Assembly (NCBI RefSeq): GCF_017833295.1
Contig: NZ_JAFIBW010000001.1
Location: forward strand, 992,001-1,056,000
DNA length: 64,000 nt
From: Methylobacterium sp. PvR107
GTDB lineage: Bacteria; Pseudomonadota; Alphaproteobacteria; Rhizobiales; Beijerinckiaceae
Reading direction: 5' to 3'
The notes under the pieces are model-generated. The model ran no database searches and had not been told where the DNA came from. It saw only the letters and a list, made by a program, of their open reading frames with translations. Both the position numbers and the translations under genes were made by a program. Shown here one piece after another: positions 33,271 to 42,580 of this stretch (its first letter is position 1; every line of letters begins with the position of its first letter).

Positions 33271-34191
33271 ATGCTCGAAGGCTTGCCGCCCCACCGCCCG
33301 TCCCACGTCCTGCGCCTGCTGACCGACGAACGCTCGGCCCGGGCCATGACCGATCTGCTGGGCGAGATGTTCGACCCGACCGAGACCGCGGTCGCGGCCT
33401 TCGAGGATGAGGACGGACGCACGTGGCGGCTCGAAGCCTATTTCGCCAACGAGCCCGACGAGGACTACGTCCGCGCCCTGATCCGGCCGGTGATCGGCGA
33501 CGCGGCCGACGCGGCGGAATTCCGCACGCTCGCGCAACAGGACTGGGTACGTGCCTCGCTCGAGGGGCTCAAGCCCGTCCGTGCCGGACGCTTCGTCGTG
33601 CACGGCTCGCATGACCGCGACACGGTGCGGGCGAACGACCTGCCGATCGAGATCGAGGCGGCCCTGGCCTTCGGCACGGGCCATCACGGGACGACGCTGG
33701 GCTGCCTCCGCGCGCTGGTCTCCGAGCTGAAGCGACGGCGTCCGGCCAACGTCTTGGACGTCGGCACGGGCACCGGCATCCTCGCCTTCGCCGCCGCCAA
33801 GGCCTTGCGGCAGCCCGTGGTGGCGGGCGACCTCGACGCCGAGGCGGTGCGCACCGCGCGCGAGAACGCCCGGGCCAACGGCCTCGGGCCCTATCTCAAG
33901 CTCTACCAGGGTCCGGGGGTGCGCCATCACCTCGCGGCCCGTCCGCGTCACTTCGACCTGGTCTTCGCCAACATCCTGGCACGCCCCCTGCGGCTGCTTG
34001 CCCCGACCCTGGCGGCGGTGGTCGCCCCGGGAGGCGTGCTGGTCCTGTCGGGCCTGATCGAGCGCGATGTGTCCGGCGTGCTCTCGGCCTATCGGGCCCA
34101 GGGCTTCTCGCTGGTGCGCCGCGGCCGGATCGAGGGCTGGGTCGCCCTCGTCCTAATGCGTGGCGGTGCGGCCAGGCGCCCGCGGCGCTGA
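33271..34191 (+). CDS. prmA: Ribosomal protein L11 methyltransferase
   Basis: PrmA methylates lysines and the N-terminus of ribosomal protein L11 using S-adenosylmethionine. The 306-residue protein has an N-terminal substrate-recognition domain (FDPTETAVAAFEDEDG, RTWRLEAYF), the linker IEIEAALAFGTGHHGTTLGCL, which is the PrmA hallmark, the SAM site VLDVGTGTGILAFAAAKA, VVAGDLDAEAVRTARENA, and DLVFANILARPL (the NI-pattern catalytic loop). ATG 33271 is chosen; 17 upstream in-frame residues look random. It is alone, followed 30 bases later by the RMF-like gene, so the two may be co-transcribed. Confidence 0.93.
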   Translation: MLEGLPPHRPSHVLRLLTDERSARAMTDLLGEMFDPTETAVAAFEDEDGRTWRLEAYFANEPDEDYVRALIRPVIGDAADAAEFRTLAQQDWVRASLEGLKPVRAGRFVVHGSHDRDTVRANDLPIEIEAALAFGTGHHGTTLGCLRALVSELKRRRPANVLDVGTGTGILAFAAAKALRQPVVAGDLDAEAVRTARENARANGLGPYLKLYQGPGVRHHLAARPRHFDLVFANILARPLRLLAPTLAAVVAPGGVLVLSGLIERDVSGVLSAYRAQGFSLVRRGRIEGWVALVLMRGGAARRPRR

Positions 34192-34221
34192 ACCGGAAAG
34201 GCCGCGCCGCGTTTTCCCGGC

Positions 34222-34410
34222 ATGAGCCAGACGTCGCTCCATAACCCACCGTCGGACCCGATCACGGAAGGTGCCCGCGCGCGAGCCCAGGGCCGACCGA
34301 AGGACGCCTGCCCCTACCCGACGCGTTCGGCGGCGCGCACGGCCTGGCTCGAGGGCTATGACGGCGCGCCGGTCGATCGCGCGCCCGATCTGCCGGTCAG
34401 AAACGGCTGA
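34222..34410 (+). CDS. RMF-like small protein, closer match
   Basis: A 62-residue protein with GARARAQGRPKDACPYPTRS, then AARTAWLEGYD. It aligns with E. coli ribosome modulation factor over the whole conserved stretch: a G-x-x-A segment, GR-x-K, CPY-x-T, Arg, and WL-x-G plus aromatic. RMF binds the 30S subunit and promotes 100S dimer formation in stationary phase; the same role here is plausible but unproven. It lies 30 bases after prmA, itself a ribosome-modifying enzyme. The first 18 residues and the tail APVDRAPDLPVRNG are not conserved. Confidence 0.7.
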   Translation: MSQTSLHNPPSDPITEGARARAQGRPKDACPYPTRSAARTAWLEGYDGAPVDRAPDLPVRNG

Positions 34411-34430
34411 TCGGAACCGCGCTGCAGATT

Positions 34431-34697
34431 CTACTGCCGCGCCGTGCGCAGGTGTCCAAGGGAGGCCGGTCCCTGCGGTTGCAGGTCGGGCTGAGATGCC
34501 GGTTCGACCCCATGCGCCTGCGCCACCGGCGCACCGAGCGCCGCCATCAGAACGCGCAGGCCTTCGATCCATTCCTCGACTTCGGCGAGTGACTCAAAGC
34601 CGTCGCGGCGGACCACGGTATCCGGCTCGATCGTCACGACGGCGTCGAAGCGGCCGTCCGCTCTGTCGCTGATCCGGTAATAAACGCGGCGTGGCAT
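34431..34697 (-). CDS. Small hypothetical protein
   Basis: An 88-residue protein from ATG 34697: MPRRVYYRISDRADGRFDAV, then VTIEPDTVVRRDGFESLAEV and EEWIEGLRVLMAALG. The predicted fold is a beta hairpin followed by a helix, with a Gln/Pro-rich disordered tail (AHGVEPASQPDLQPQG). It resembles short, uncharacterised Methylobacterium proteins with a YYRI...F.S..E...W pattern, from memory. It is convergent with the RMF-like gene, with 20 bases between. Confidence 0.55.
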   Translation of the reverse strand: MPRRVYYRISDRADGRFDAVVTIEPDTVVRRDGFESLAEVEEWIEGLRVLMAALGAPVAQAHGVEPASQPDLQPQGPASLGHLRTARQ

Positions 34698-34825
34698 GCC
34701 TGATGAATAAGCCAAATCCGGCTGCGTGATAAGATTGCTCGCGATTTTTAATCACGAGATAAGGATGTGCCGCGTCGATTGCTGCGCGGTTGCGAGCCGG
34801 GTCCGGCGGGCGCTAGGCTCGTCCC

Positions 34826-36664
34826 ATGACCGACCTCGACCCGACCGCATCGCGCCGGCGCTTCCAGACCTTCGACGATCCGAGCCACCGCAAGGGGCCC
34901 GAGCGGATCGAGGCCCTGCGGGCCGGCCTCCGGGAGACCGGGCTCGACGGCTTCGTCGTGCCGCGGGGCGACGAGCATCAGTCGGAATATGTCCCTGCCG
35001 ACGCCGAGCGCCTCGCGTGGCTGACCGGCTTCACAGGCTCGGCCGGCACCGCCGTGATCCTGATCGAATCCGCCGCGCTGGTGGTGGACGGCCGCTATAC
35101 CTTGCAGGCGCCCGAGCAGGTCGAGACCGGCCTCGTCACGGTCGTGCCGCTCGCCGAAACCACGGCCGAAGGCTGGATCGCGTCCAACCTCAAGCGGGAT
35201 CAGGTACTCGGCTACGATCCCTGGCTGCACACGCCCGACGGGCTCGCCCGGCTGGAGCGCGCAGTCACGAAGGCCGGCGGCACGGTGCGGGCCGTGCCGA
35301 ACCTCGTCGACGCGGTCTGGGCCGGACGCCCCAAGCCGGCCGCCGGGGCGGTGGTCGTCCAGCCGGACGCGCTCGCGGGCGAGACGGCCGCCGACAAGCT
35401 CGCCCGGGTCCGCGCGGCCCTCAAGGAGGGCGGGTGCGACGCCCTCGTGATCTCCGACCCGCACAATCTCGCCTGGGCGTTCAACCTGCGCGGTTCCGAT
35501 GTCGGGCATACGCCGCTCGCGCTCGGCTACGCGATCCTGCCGCGCGAGGGCGCGGCGCGGCTGTTCCTGGTCTCTCCGAACGTCGATCCGGCCCTTCGCG
35601 CGGCGCTGGCCCCCATCGCGGGGATCCTGCCCCGCGCGGAACTCGACGACGGGCTGGCCTCCCTGGCCGGCGCGCGCGTCCGACTGGATGCCGCGACCGG
35701 GGCGGTCGCCCTGAAGGAGAAGATCGAGGCGGCCGGCGGTACCGCCGATGTCGGGAAGGACCCGATCACCGCAATGAAGGCGGTCAAGAACACCGCCGAG
35801 ATCGCGGGCGCGCGCGCCGCCCATGTCCGCGACGGGGCGAGCGTCGTGCGCTTCCTGGCCTGGCTCGACGCGGCGGCCGCATCCGGCGGCGTCACGGAGA
35901 TCGCCGCGGTCGAGGCGCTGGAGGATTTCCGCGCCGCCGGCGGCGACCTGCGCGATGTGTCGTTCCCGACGATCTCGGGCTCCGGCCCGAACGGGGCGAT
36001 CGTCCACTACCGGGTCACCCGCGCCAGCGACCGGACGGTCCGGCCCGGCGAGCTGTTCCTGATCGATTCCGGCGCGCAATACCCGGACGGCACCACCGAC
36101 ATCACCCGGACGGTCGCGGTGGGCGAGCCGAGTGCCGAGATGCGCGACCGCTTCACCCGGGTCCTCAAGGGCCATATCGCCATCGCGCGCGCGGTGTTCC
36201 CGACCGGGACGACCGGGGCCCAGATCGACGCCTTCGCCCGGGCACCGCTCTGGCAGGCGGGGCTCGACTTCGATCACGGCACCGGCCACGGGGTCGGCGC
36301 CTTCCTGTCGGTGCACGAGGGGCCGCAGCGGATCGCCAAGACCGGCACGGTGCCGCTGGAGGCCGGGATGATCCTATCGAACGAGCCCGGCTATTACGCG
36401 AGCGGCGCCTACGGCATCCGGATCGAGAATCTCGTGCTGGTCGAGCCCCGTACGATCCCCGGGGGCGAGCGGCCGATGCTCGGCTTCGAGACCCTGACGC
36501 TGGCCCCCTACGACCGGCGGCTGATCCAGCCGGATCTGCTCGACCCGGGAGAGCGCGCCTGGATCGACGCCTATCAGGCGCGGGTTCGCGAGACCCTGGC
36601 GCCCGGCCTCGACGCCGAGGCGCGCGCCTGGCTGGAGCGTGCCACTGCGCCGCTCCCGGCCTGA
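34826..36664 (+). CDS. Xaa-Pro aminopeptidase, M24B family, long form
   Basis: A 612-residue cytoplasmic peptidase that removes N-terminal residues preceding proline. It has two creatinase-like N-terminal domains (ETGLDGFVVPRGDEHQSEYV; LVVDGRYTLQAPEQ; DALVISDPHNLAWAFNLRGSD in pieces) and a C-terminal pita-bread domain. Metal ligands are Asp in FLIDSGAQYPDGTTDITRT (two Asp), His in FDHGTGHGVGAFLSVHEGP, and Glu in ILSNEPGYY and IRIENLVLVE. The length matches the eukaryotic-type XPNPEP1 and bacterial long forms rather than E. coli PepP. The start is supported by position only. It is monocistronic. Confidence 0.92.
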   Translation: MTDLDPTASRRRFQTFDDPSHRKGPERIEALRAGLRETGLDGFVVPRGDEHQSEYVPADAERLAWLTGFTGSAGTAVILIESAALVVDGRYTLQAPEQVETGLVTVVPLAETTAEGWIASNLKRDQVLGYDPWLHTPDGLARLERAVTKAGGTVRAVPNLVDAVWAGRPKPAAGAVVVQPDALAGETAADKLARVRAALKEGGCDALVISDPHNLAWAFNLRGSDVGHTPLALGYAILPREGAARLFLVSPNVDPALRAALAPIAGILPRAELDDGLASLAGARVRLDAATGAVALKEKIEAAGGTADVGKDPITAMKAVKNTAEIAGARAAHVRDGASVVRFLAWLDAAAASGGVTEIAAVEALEDFRAAGGDLRDVSFPTISGSGPNGAIVHYRVTRASDRTVRPGELFLIDSGAQYPDGTTDITRTVAVGEPSAEMRDRFTRVLKGHIAIARAVFPTGTTGAQIDAFARAPLWQAGLDFDHGTGHGVGAFLSVHEGPQRIAKTGTVPLEAGMILSNEPGYYASGAYGIRIENLVLVEPRTIPGGERPMLGFETLTLAPYDRRLIQPDLLDPGERAWIDAYQARVRETLAPGLDAEARAWLERATAPLPA

Positions 36665-36784
36665 CGTCGCGACATGCCGCCCTGGGGGCCTTCCGTGCTA
36701 AGCGGTGCGACCACGGAATAGCCCGCGCCGGGCTGAATATCGCCGCGCGTGAAACCGCTCCGGCCCTGCGCGCGAAGGGACAGC

Positions 36785-38953
36785 ATGATCCGTCGCCTTG
36801 CCTTCCTGATCCTGGCTCTGGCCGCAGGCCTCACGGCGGCGGCGGCGCAGGGCCCGCAGTCGAGCTTCCGCACGCCACCGGACCTCGTGCGGTCGAGCCT
36901 GGTGGCCGAGCCCGGCGCGGTGGCGGGTGCGCAGCCCTTCACCCTCGCCGTGCGCATGGCGGTGAAGCCCGGCTGGCACGTCTACTGGCGCAATCCGGGC
37001 GATTCCGGCCTGCCGCCGGAGGTGACCTGGACCCTGCCGGCGGGGTTCAACGCCGGGGCGATCCGGTGGCCCGCGCCGGAACGCATCCCGATCGCCACGC
37101 TGATGAACTACGGCTACGAGGGCGAGGTCACGCTCCTCGTCCCGGTGACCCCGCCGCCGAGCCTCGACCCGGCCGAACCGGTGCGGATCCGGGCCAAGCT
37201 CACCTATCTCGTCTGCGAGACCGAGTGCGTGCCGGGCTCCGCCGACCTCGCGCTGACACTGCCGGTGGGCGAGCCCCGGCCCGATCCGGGCAATTCCGCG
37301 TTGTTCGCCCGCGCCCGGGCCGCCCTGCCGGTCCCTGCGCTCTGGCCGCTGCATCTCGCGGGTCAGGGCGAGACGCTGCGGCTCGAATTCGCGGCGACCG
37401 GCCTCAAGGCGGATTCCATTCGGAACGCCGCATTCTTCCCCTATTCCGAAACGGTGATCGACAACGCCGCCGCGCAGGTGATGTCGGTCGATGAGGCCGG
37501 CCTGCATCTCATACTTGTCCGCAGCAGCCCGACCGAGCCGGCGCCGGCCGCGCTTCCGGGTGTCCTGACCCTCGAGGAGGTCACCGATGCGGGTCCCCGC
37601 CGGCTCGCCTTCGCGTATGGCGACGAGCCGGTCCTGCCGGTGGCGACCGCCGCCGCGAATCCGGAAGCGCCCGCAGCACGGGCGAACGCACCCGATTTCG
37701 ACGCGCTGACGCTCGCGACCGCGGCGGCCTTCGCCTTCCTCGGCGGACTGATCCTCAACCTGATGCCCTGTGTCTTCCCGGTCCTGTCGATCAAGGTTCT
37801 CGGCCTGATCCGGCATGCCGGCGAGAGCCCGGGCCGCCTCCGCCTCCATGGGCTGGCCTACACCGCCGGAGTGCTGGCAAGCTTCCTGGGCCTCGCAGGT
37901 GTCCTGATTGCCCTGAAGGGCGGCGGCGCGGCGATCGGCTGGGGCTTCCAGCTGCAATCGCCGATCGTGGTGGCGGGGCTGGCCTATCTGCTGTTTGCGA
38001 TGGGCCTCAGCCTGTCGGGAGTCGTCCATGTCGGCGGCCGGCTTGCCGGCCTCGGCGACGGGCTCGCCCGGCGCGCGGGCCTGAGCGGCTCGTTCTTCAC
38101 GGGCGTGCTCGCGACGCTCGTGGCCACGCCCTGCACGGCGCCGTTCATGGGCTCGGCGGTGGGCTTCGCGCTGACCCAGAGCGCCGGCGTGGCGTTCGCG
38201 GTGTTCGCGAGCCTCGGCCTCGGACTCGCCCTGCCCTTCCTGGCGCTGACCCTCTGGCCGCCGGCCCTGCGGGCGCTGCCGCGGCCCGGCGCCTGGATGG
38301 AGATCCTCAAGCAGATCCTGGCCTTCCCGGTCTACGCGACCGTGGCTTGGCTGATCTGGGTGCTGGCGCAGCAGGTCGATCCGCGCGGGCTGCTGGCAGC
38401 GCTGATCGGGCTGGTGCTGGTCGCCTTCGCCGCCTGGGCGTGGGAGCGCGGACGTGCCGCCGCACCCCGTGCCGGTCGGATCGCCCAGGCCGCCGCAATC
38501 CTCGCGATCATCGCCGTCGCGGCCCTTGCGGTGACCCTCCCGCAGGACCGCCCGGTCCCGTCGGCGCAGGCCGCCGCCGACGGGATCGAGCCGTTCACGC
38601 AGGCGCGCCTCGACTCGCTGGTGAGTGCCCGCCGCCCGGTCTTCATCGACATGACGGCGGCGTGGTGCATCACCTGTGCGGTGAACGAGGCGACCTCGCT
38701 CAACACCAAGGCCGTGCGGGCCGCGATGGCCGAGCGCGGCGTGACCTACATGAAGGGCGACTGGACCAACCAGAATCCCGAGATCACCCGCCTGTTGGAG
38801 AAGTACGGGCGCAGCGGCGTGCCGCTCTACCTTCTCTATGCCGGCACCGGAGAGCCCCAGGTTCTCCCGCAAATCCTCACGGAAGGGACGGTTCTGGCGG
38901 CGCTGGACGCGGTTCCGGCCGCGTCCGGCCGGAGTGCGGCGCTGGCACGCTAA
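36785..38953 (+). CDS. DsbD/ScsB-type membrane thiol:disulfide reductase
   Basis: It carries electrons from the cytoplasm to periplasmic thiol proteins. The 722-residue protein has a signal peptide (residues 1-22, FLILALAAGLTAAAA); an N-terminal domain with the Cys pair in YLVCETECVPG; a central membrane domain of about eight helices with NLMPCVFPVLSIKVLGL and LVATPCTAPFMGSAVGF, each carrying a redox Cys; and a C-terminal thioredoxin domain with DMTAAWCITCAVNE (CITC). The long N-terminal part and YWRNPGDSGLPPEV fit ScsB rather than E. coli DsbD. ATG 36785 is preceded by gaaggga; GTG 36749 is an alternative. No scsC or scsD gene adjoins. Confidence 0.85.
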   Translation: MIRRLAFLILALAAGLTAAAAQGPQSSFRTPPDLVRSSLVAEPGAVAGAQPFTLAVRMAVKPGWHVYWRNPGDSGLPPEVTWTLPAGFNAGAIRWPAPERIPIATLMNYGYEGEVTLLVPVTPPPSLDPAEPVRIRAKLTYLVCETECVPGSADLALTLPVGEPRPDPGNSALFARARAALPVPALWPLHLAGQGETLRLEFAATGLKADSIRNAAFFPYSETVIDNAAAQVMSVDEAGLHLILVRSSPTEPAPAALPGVLTLEEVTDAGPRRLAFAYGDEPVLPVATAAANPEAPAARANAPDFDALTLATAAAFAFLGGLILNLMPCVFPVLSIKVLGLIRHAGESPGRLRLHGLAYTAGVLASFLGLAGVLIALKGGGAAIGWGFQLQSPIVVAGLAYLLFAMGLSLSGVVHVGGRLAGLGDGLARRAGLSGSFFTGVLATLVATPCTAPFMGSAVGFALTQSAGVAFAVFASLGLGLALPFLALTLWPPALRALPRPGAWMEILKQILAFPVYATVAWLIWVLAQQVDPRGLLAALIGLVLVAFAAWAWERGRAAAPRAGRIAQAAAILAIIAVAALAVTLPQDRPVPSAQAAADGIEPFTQARLDSLVSARRPVFIDMTAAWCITCAVNEATSLNTKAVRAAMAERGVTYMKGDWTNQNPEITRLLEKYGRSGVPLYLLYAGTGEPQVLPQILTEGTVLAALDAVPAASGRSAALAR

Positions 38954-39128
38954 GATCTTTAGGGGGCTCGGCGCTCGAGCATCGATGCGCCCGTCCCGCC
39001 GTCTGCGCGAGCGGAACAATCGAGCCGCGCCACGCTCACCGGCGTCCCGCTGCCCTGGGTCACTTCGCTGAGCGCATGATGACGGCGGGCCGAATGCTGT
39101 TCCTTTCGGACAAGCCCGTGCGGCTGCC

Positions 39129-39830
39129 TCAGGCTTCGAGCGAGAACGTCTCGTCGAAGGCGTAGCCCGAGCCGCGGACCGTGCGGATCGGGTCGGTCTG
39201 GCGCGGGCCGTTGAGCGCCTTGCGCAGGCGCCCGACATGCACGTCCACGGTGCGCTCGTCGATATAGACGTCGTGGCCCCAGACCCCGTCGAGGAGCTGC
39301 TCGCGGGAGAAGACCCGGCCTGGAGCCAGCATCAGGAATTCCAGCAGCCGGAACTCGGTCGGGCCGAGATGCAACTCCTCGCCCCCGCGGCGGACGCGGT
39401 GACCGGTGCGGTCGAGTTCGAGATCGCCGGCGGCCAGCCGATCCGAGCTATGGGCGGGCTTGGCCCGGCGCAGCAGCGCACGGATCCGGGCGAGCAGCTC
39501 CGGCACGGAGAACGGCTTGACGATGTAATCGTCGGCGCCGGTGCCGAGACCGCGGATCCGGTCGCCCTCTTCGCCGCGGGCGGTGAGCATGATCACCGGC
39601 AGCCGCTCGGTCTCCCGGCGCGCCCGGATCCTGCGGCAGAGCTCGATTCCCGAGAGGCCCGGCAGCATCCAGTCGAGCAGGACGAGATCGGGGATCCGCT
39701 CGGCCAGGAGCAGCTCCGCATCGTCGCCGCGCGCCGCCGAGTCAACGAGGAAGCCCTCGGCCTCAAGGTTGTAGCGCAGCAGCGTGGTCAGCGCCTCCTC
39801 GTCCTCAACGATCAGGACTTGCATGCTCAC
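39129..39830 (-). CDS. phoB: Phosphate regulon response regulator
   Basis: An OmpR-family DNA-binding regulator activated by phosphorylation. The 233-residue protein has the receiver domain (acidic Asp10, phosphoacceptor Asp53 in LVLLDWMLPG, Thr83, Lys105 in YIVKPFS) and a winged-helix domain with LGPTEFRLLEFLMLAPGRVF, SREQLLDGVWGHDVYIDERT, VDVHVGRLRKAL and TVRGSGYAFDE, typical of PhoB. It lies 179 bases after phoU on the same strand and is the last gene of the pst unit. The partner kinase phoR is not found in this window. Confidence 0.93.
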   Translation of the reverse strand: MSMQVLIVEDEEALTTLLRYNLEAEGFLVDSAARGDDAELLLAERIPDLVLLDWMLPGLSGIELCRRIRARRETERLPVIMLTARGEEGDRIRGLGTGADDYIVKPFSVPELLARIRALLRRAKPAHSSDRLAAGDLELDRTGHRVRRGGEELHLGPTEFRLLEFLMLAPGRVFSREQLLDGVWGHDVYIDERTVDVHVGRLRKALNGPRQTDPIRTVRGSGYAFDETFSLEA

Positions 39831-40009
39831 GTTCGAAGACCCGTTCCCAAGGCGGCGCCATACGGCCTGCCGATGTCCCGACTCTCATCGGAGCGCGCGT
39901 GCAGGCCGAGGATGCGGGAGGCGCCGCTCAGCCTCAACCCGCACCCTCCGATTCTCCGACGGTACCCCGCTGGGGGGCGCAGGCCGGGCGTGAATCGGGG
40001 ACGGCTCGC

Positions 40010-40729
40010 CTACGGAGCCTGCACCCCGTCCACGGTCGCGTAGTTCGACGCGTCGTTCTTTGGCCGATCACCCGCTAGCGTCTCGCCGGTGGCGAGATAG
40101 TGGATCGTCTCGGCGATGTTGGTGGTGTGGTCGCCGATGCGCTCGACGTTCTTGGCGCAGAACAGCAGATGCGTGCAGAATGAGATGTTACGCGGATCCT
40201 CCATCATGTAGGTCAGGAGCTCGCGGAACAGCGAATTGTACAGGGCGTCGATCTCACCGTCGCGCTCCCAGACATCGTGGGCCGATTCGATATCGCGGCT
40301 CGCATAGGCGTCGAGCACATCCTTGAGCTGGCCTTCGGCGAGGTCGCTCATGTGGCGCACGCCGAGCACGATCTTCTGGGCCGGCGCCTGATCGGAGATC
40401 GCGACAACCCGCTTGGCCACGTTCTTGGCGAGGTCGCCGATCCGCTCGAGGTCGCCGGAGACGCGGATCGCCGAGATGGTCTCGCGCAGATCGATGGCCA
40501 GGGGCTGGCGCCGGGCGATCAGCAGAACCGCGCGCTCCTCGATGTCCCGCTGCAGCGCGTCGAGGCGCTTGTCGGCGAGGATCACCGCCTGGGCGAGTGT
40601 GTCGTCCCGGCGCACGAGGGCATCGGTCGCCTCCGCGGTCATCTTCTCGGCCACGCCGCCCATCTCCGAGATCGAGCGACGCAGGTTCTCCAGGTCGGTG
40701 TCATAGGAGGAGACGATATGGCCGGGCAT
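40010..40729 (-). CDS. phoU: Phosphate transport system regulator PhoU
   Basis: PhoU links the Pst transporter to PhoR/PhoB signalling and lowers Pho activity when phosphate is plentiful. The 239-residue protein is two homologous three-helix bundles. Each has the family's metal-binding ExxxD pattern: AVILADKRLDALQRDIEE and AHDVWERDGEIDALYNSLF, plus SGDLERIGDLAKNVAKRV and CAKNVERIGDHTTNIAETI. It is between pstB and phoB on the same strand, 110 bases after pstB. Confidence 0.95.
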   Translation of the reverse strand: MPGHIVSSYDTDLENLRRSISEMGGVAEKMTAEATDALVRRDDTLAQAVILADKRLDALQRDIEERAVLLIARRQPLAIDLRETISAIRVSGDLERIGDLAKNVAKRVVAISDQAPAQKIVLGVRHMSDLAEGQLKDVLDAYASRDIESAHDVWERDGEIDALYNSLFRELLTYMMEDPRNISFCTHLLFCAKNVERIGDHTTNIAETIHYLATGETLAGDRPKNDASNYATVDGVQAP

Positions 40730-40839
40730 GATGGATCCTTCGATGGAGTCCCGGGGACGGCCCTCCGGGGGGCTTGCGGGATCCGCCGGCCCGCTCGGGA
40801 CGCGAAGCGGCGGACCCGCGACCGGAGCTCTCCGGCAGA

Positions 40840-41655
40840 CTAGCCGAACCGGCCGGTGATGTAGTCCTGCGTGCGCCGTTCCGTCGGGTTCATGAACATC
40901 CGGTTGGTCGGACCGAACTCGACGAGCTGACCCAGATACATGAAGGCGGTGAACTGCGAGATGCGCGCCGCCTGCTGCATGTTGTGGGTGACGATCACGA
41001 TGGTGAACTCGTCGCGCAGCTGCTCGATCAGCTCCTCGATGCGGCCGGTCGAGATCGGGTCGAGGGCCGAGGTCGGCTCATCGAACAGGATCACCTCCGG
41101 GCGCTGCGCCACCGTCCGGGCGATGCACAGGCGCTGCTGCTGGCCGCCCGACAGGCCGGTCCCCGCCTGTCGGAGCTTGTCCTTCACCTCGTCCCAGAGG
41201 GCGGCCTTGCGCAGGGATTCCTCGATGCGGCCGTCCAGCTCAGATTTCGGCAGCTTCTCGTAGAGGCGCAGGCCGAAGGCGACATTGTCGTAGATCGACA
41301 TCGGGAACGGCGTCGGCTTCTGGAACACCATGCCGATGCGCGAGCGCAGCTCGTTCAGGTCGATCGAGGGGCTGAGGATGTTCTCGCCGTCGAGCAGGAT
41401 CTCGCCCTCGGCCCGCTGCTCCGGATAGAGGCTGTAGATCCGGTTGAAGCAGCGCAGCAGGGTGGACTTGCCGCAGCCGGAGGGGCCGATCAGAGCCGTG
41501 ACCTGCCGGTCGTGGAAGTTGAGGTTGACGTCTTTCAGCCCGTGGAAGCTGCCATAGTAGAAGTTCAGGTCCTTCACGGAGATCCGCACGGGGCCGCCCT
41601 CGTCGGCGCGGTTGCGGTTCAGCTCGACCGTGGGGATCGCGGAGGCGGCGTTCAT
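40840..41655 (-). CDS. pstB: Phosphate ABC transporter ATPase
   Basis: The ATPase of the high-affinity phosphate importer, 271 residues. Walker A is [13 protein letters not shown], followed by [20 protein letters not shown] (PstB-specific spacing), Q-loop [20 protein letters not shown], signature [15 protein letters not shown], Walker [21 protein letters not shown], and the switch His in [13 protein letters not shown]. The C-terminal [17 protein letters not shown] and [10 protein letters not shown] are the standard PstB ending. It follows pstA with a 22-base gap. Confidence 0.97.
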   Translation of the reverse strand: MNAASAIPTVELNRNRADEGGPVRISVKDLNFYYGSFHGLKDVNLNFHDRQVTALIGPSGCGKSTLLRCFNRIYSLYPEQRAEGEILLDGENILSPSIDLNELRSRIGMVFQKPTPFPMSIYDNVAFGLRLYEKLPKSELDGRIEESLRKAALWDEVKDKLRQAGTGLSGGQQQRLCIARTVAQRPEVILFDEPTSALDPISTGRIEELIEQLRDEFTIVIVTHNMQQAARISQFTAFMYLGQLVEFGPTNRMFMNPTERRTQDYITGRFG

Positions 41656-41677
41656 CGTCGTATCCTCGAAAGGGGTC

Positions 41678-42568
41678 TCAGCGCGAGGCGTGCGGCTTGA
41701 TCACGAGGCGCGCGATGATCGACAGCGCCAGGATGGTCGCGGTGATCAGGAGGGCGCCCGCCCAGGCGAGGCCCTGCCAGTTCGGGTAGGGCGAGAGGGC
41801 GAACTGGTAGATCATCACCGGCAGGTTCGCGACGCCGCCCAGCAGGTTGGCCGAAAACCAGGAATTGTTGTTGAGTGCCGTGAACAGCAGGGGCGCGGTC
41901 TCGCCGGCGATCCGGGCCAGCGCCAGGATGATGCCGGTCACGATGCCGGCCGAGGCCGCCCGCCAGGACACGCTCATGATCACGGTCGAGGTCGGCGCCC
42001 CGAGCGCCGCGCCGGCCTCCCGCAGGGTGCCGGGGACGAGGCGCAGCATGTCCTCGGTGGTGCGCACGATCACCGGCACGGCGATGATCGCGAGCGCCAC
42101 GCCGCCGGCCCAGCCCGAATAGGTGCCCATCGGGCGAACCATCAGCGTGTAGACGAACAGGCCGATCAGGATCGACGGCGCCGAGAGCAGGATGTCATTG
42201 AGGAAGCGGATCAGGGCCGCCAGCTTCGAGCCGCGCCCGTATTCGGCGAGGTAGGTGCCGGCCATGACGCCGATCGGCGTGGCGATCAGAATGCCGATCC
42301 CGGTCAGGATGAGGCTGCCCAGGATGGCGTTGGCGATGCCGCCGCCCTCGGAACCGGGGCCCGGTGTCGGGTTGGTGAACAGCGTCGGCGTGAAGCCGCG
42401 CACGCCCTGGACGATCAGCATCACCAGGATCGAGCCGAGGACCAGGGCGCCCACAAGCGTCGCGCCGGAGCAGGCGATGCGCAGGGTCCGGTCGGCGATG
42501 CGGCGGCCCTGGCGCACCCGGCCGGAGCGGCGCTGGGCGGGCGCGGCGATCGTGTTGGAGGCATCCAT
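41678..42568 (-). CDS. pstA: Phosphate ABC transporter permease PstA
   Basis: An inner-membrane subunit, 296 residues with six helices. The permease loop [19 protein letters not shown], then [17 protein letters not shown], matches Pst[21 protein letters not shown] and [16 protein letters not shown] are also diagnostic. The N-terminus (about 35 residues, Arg-rich) is cytoplasmic. It follows pstC by 12 bases and precedes pstB by 22. The large frame on the opposite strand through pstA-pstC is a GC-rich shadow. Confidence 0.95.
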   Translation of the reverse strand: MDASNTIAAPAQRRSGRVRQGRRIADRTLRIACSGATLVGALVLGSILVMLIVQGVRGFTPTLFTNPTPGPGSEGGGIANAILGSLILTGIGILIATPIGVMAGTYLAEYGRGSKLAALIRFLNDILLSAPSILIGLFVYTLMVRPMGTYSGWAGGVALAIIAVPVIVRTTEDMLRLVPGTLREAGAALGAPTSTVIMSVSWRAASAGIVTGIILALARIAGETAPLLFTALNNNSWFSANLLGGVANLPVMIYQFALSPYPNWQGLAWAGALLITATILALSIIARLVIKPHASR

Positions 42569-42580
42569 CGCGCGTGCTCC

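Noticed and set aside
34726..37494. 922-residue plus-strand frame over aminopeptidase P
   Set aside because: It runs across two real genes in a different frame and consists of Arg/Gly/Ala-rich sequence. The aminopeptidase frame has all metal ligands.
36698..39238. 846-residue minus-strand frame under the DsbD/ScsB gene
   Set aside because: Low-complexity Arg/Gly/Gln composition with no motif, whereas the plus strand has a full DsbD-type protein. It is a GC-content shadow.
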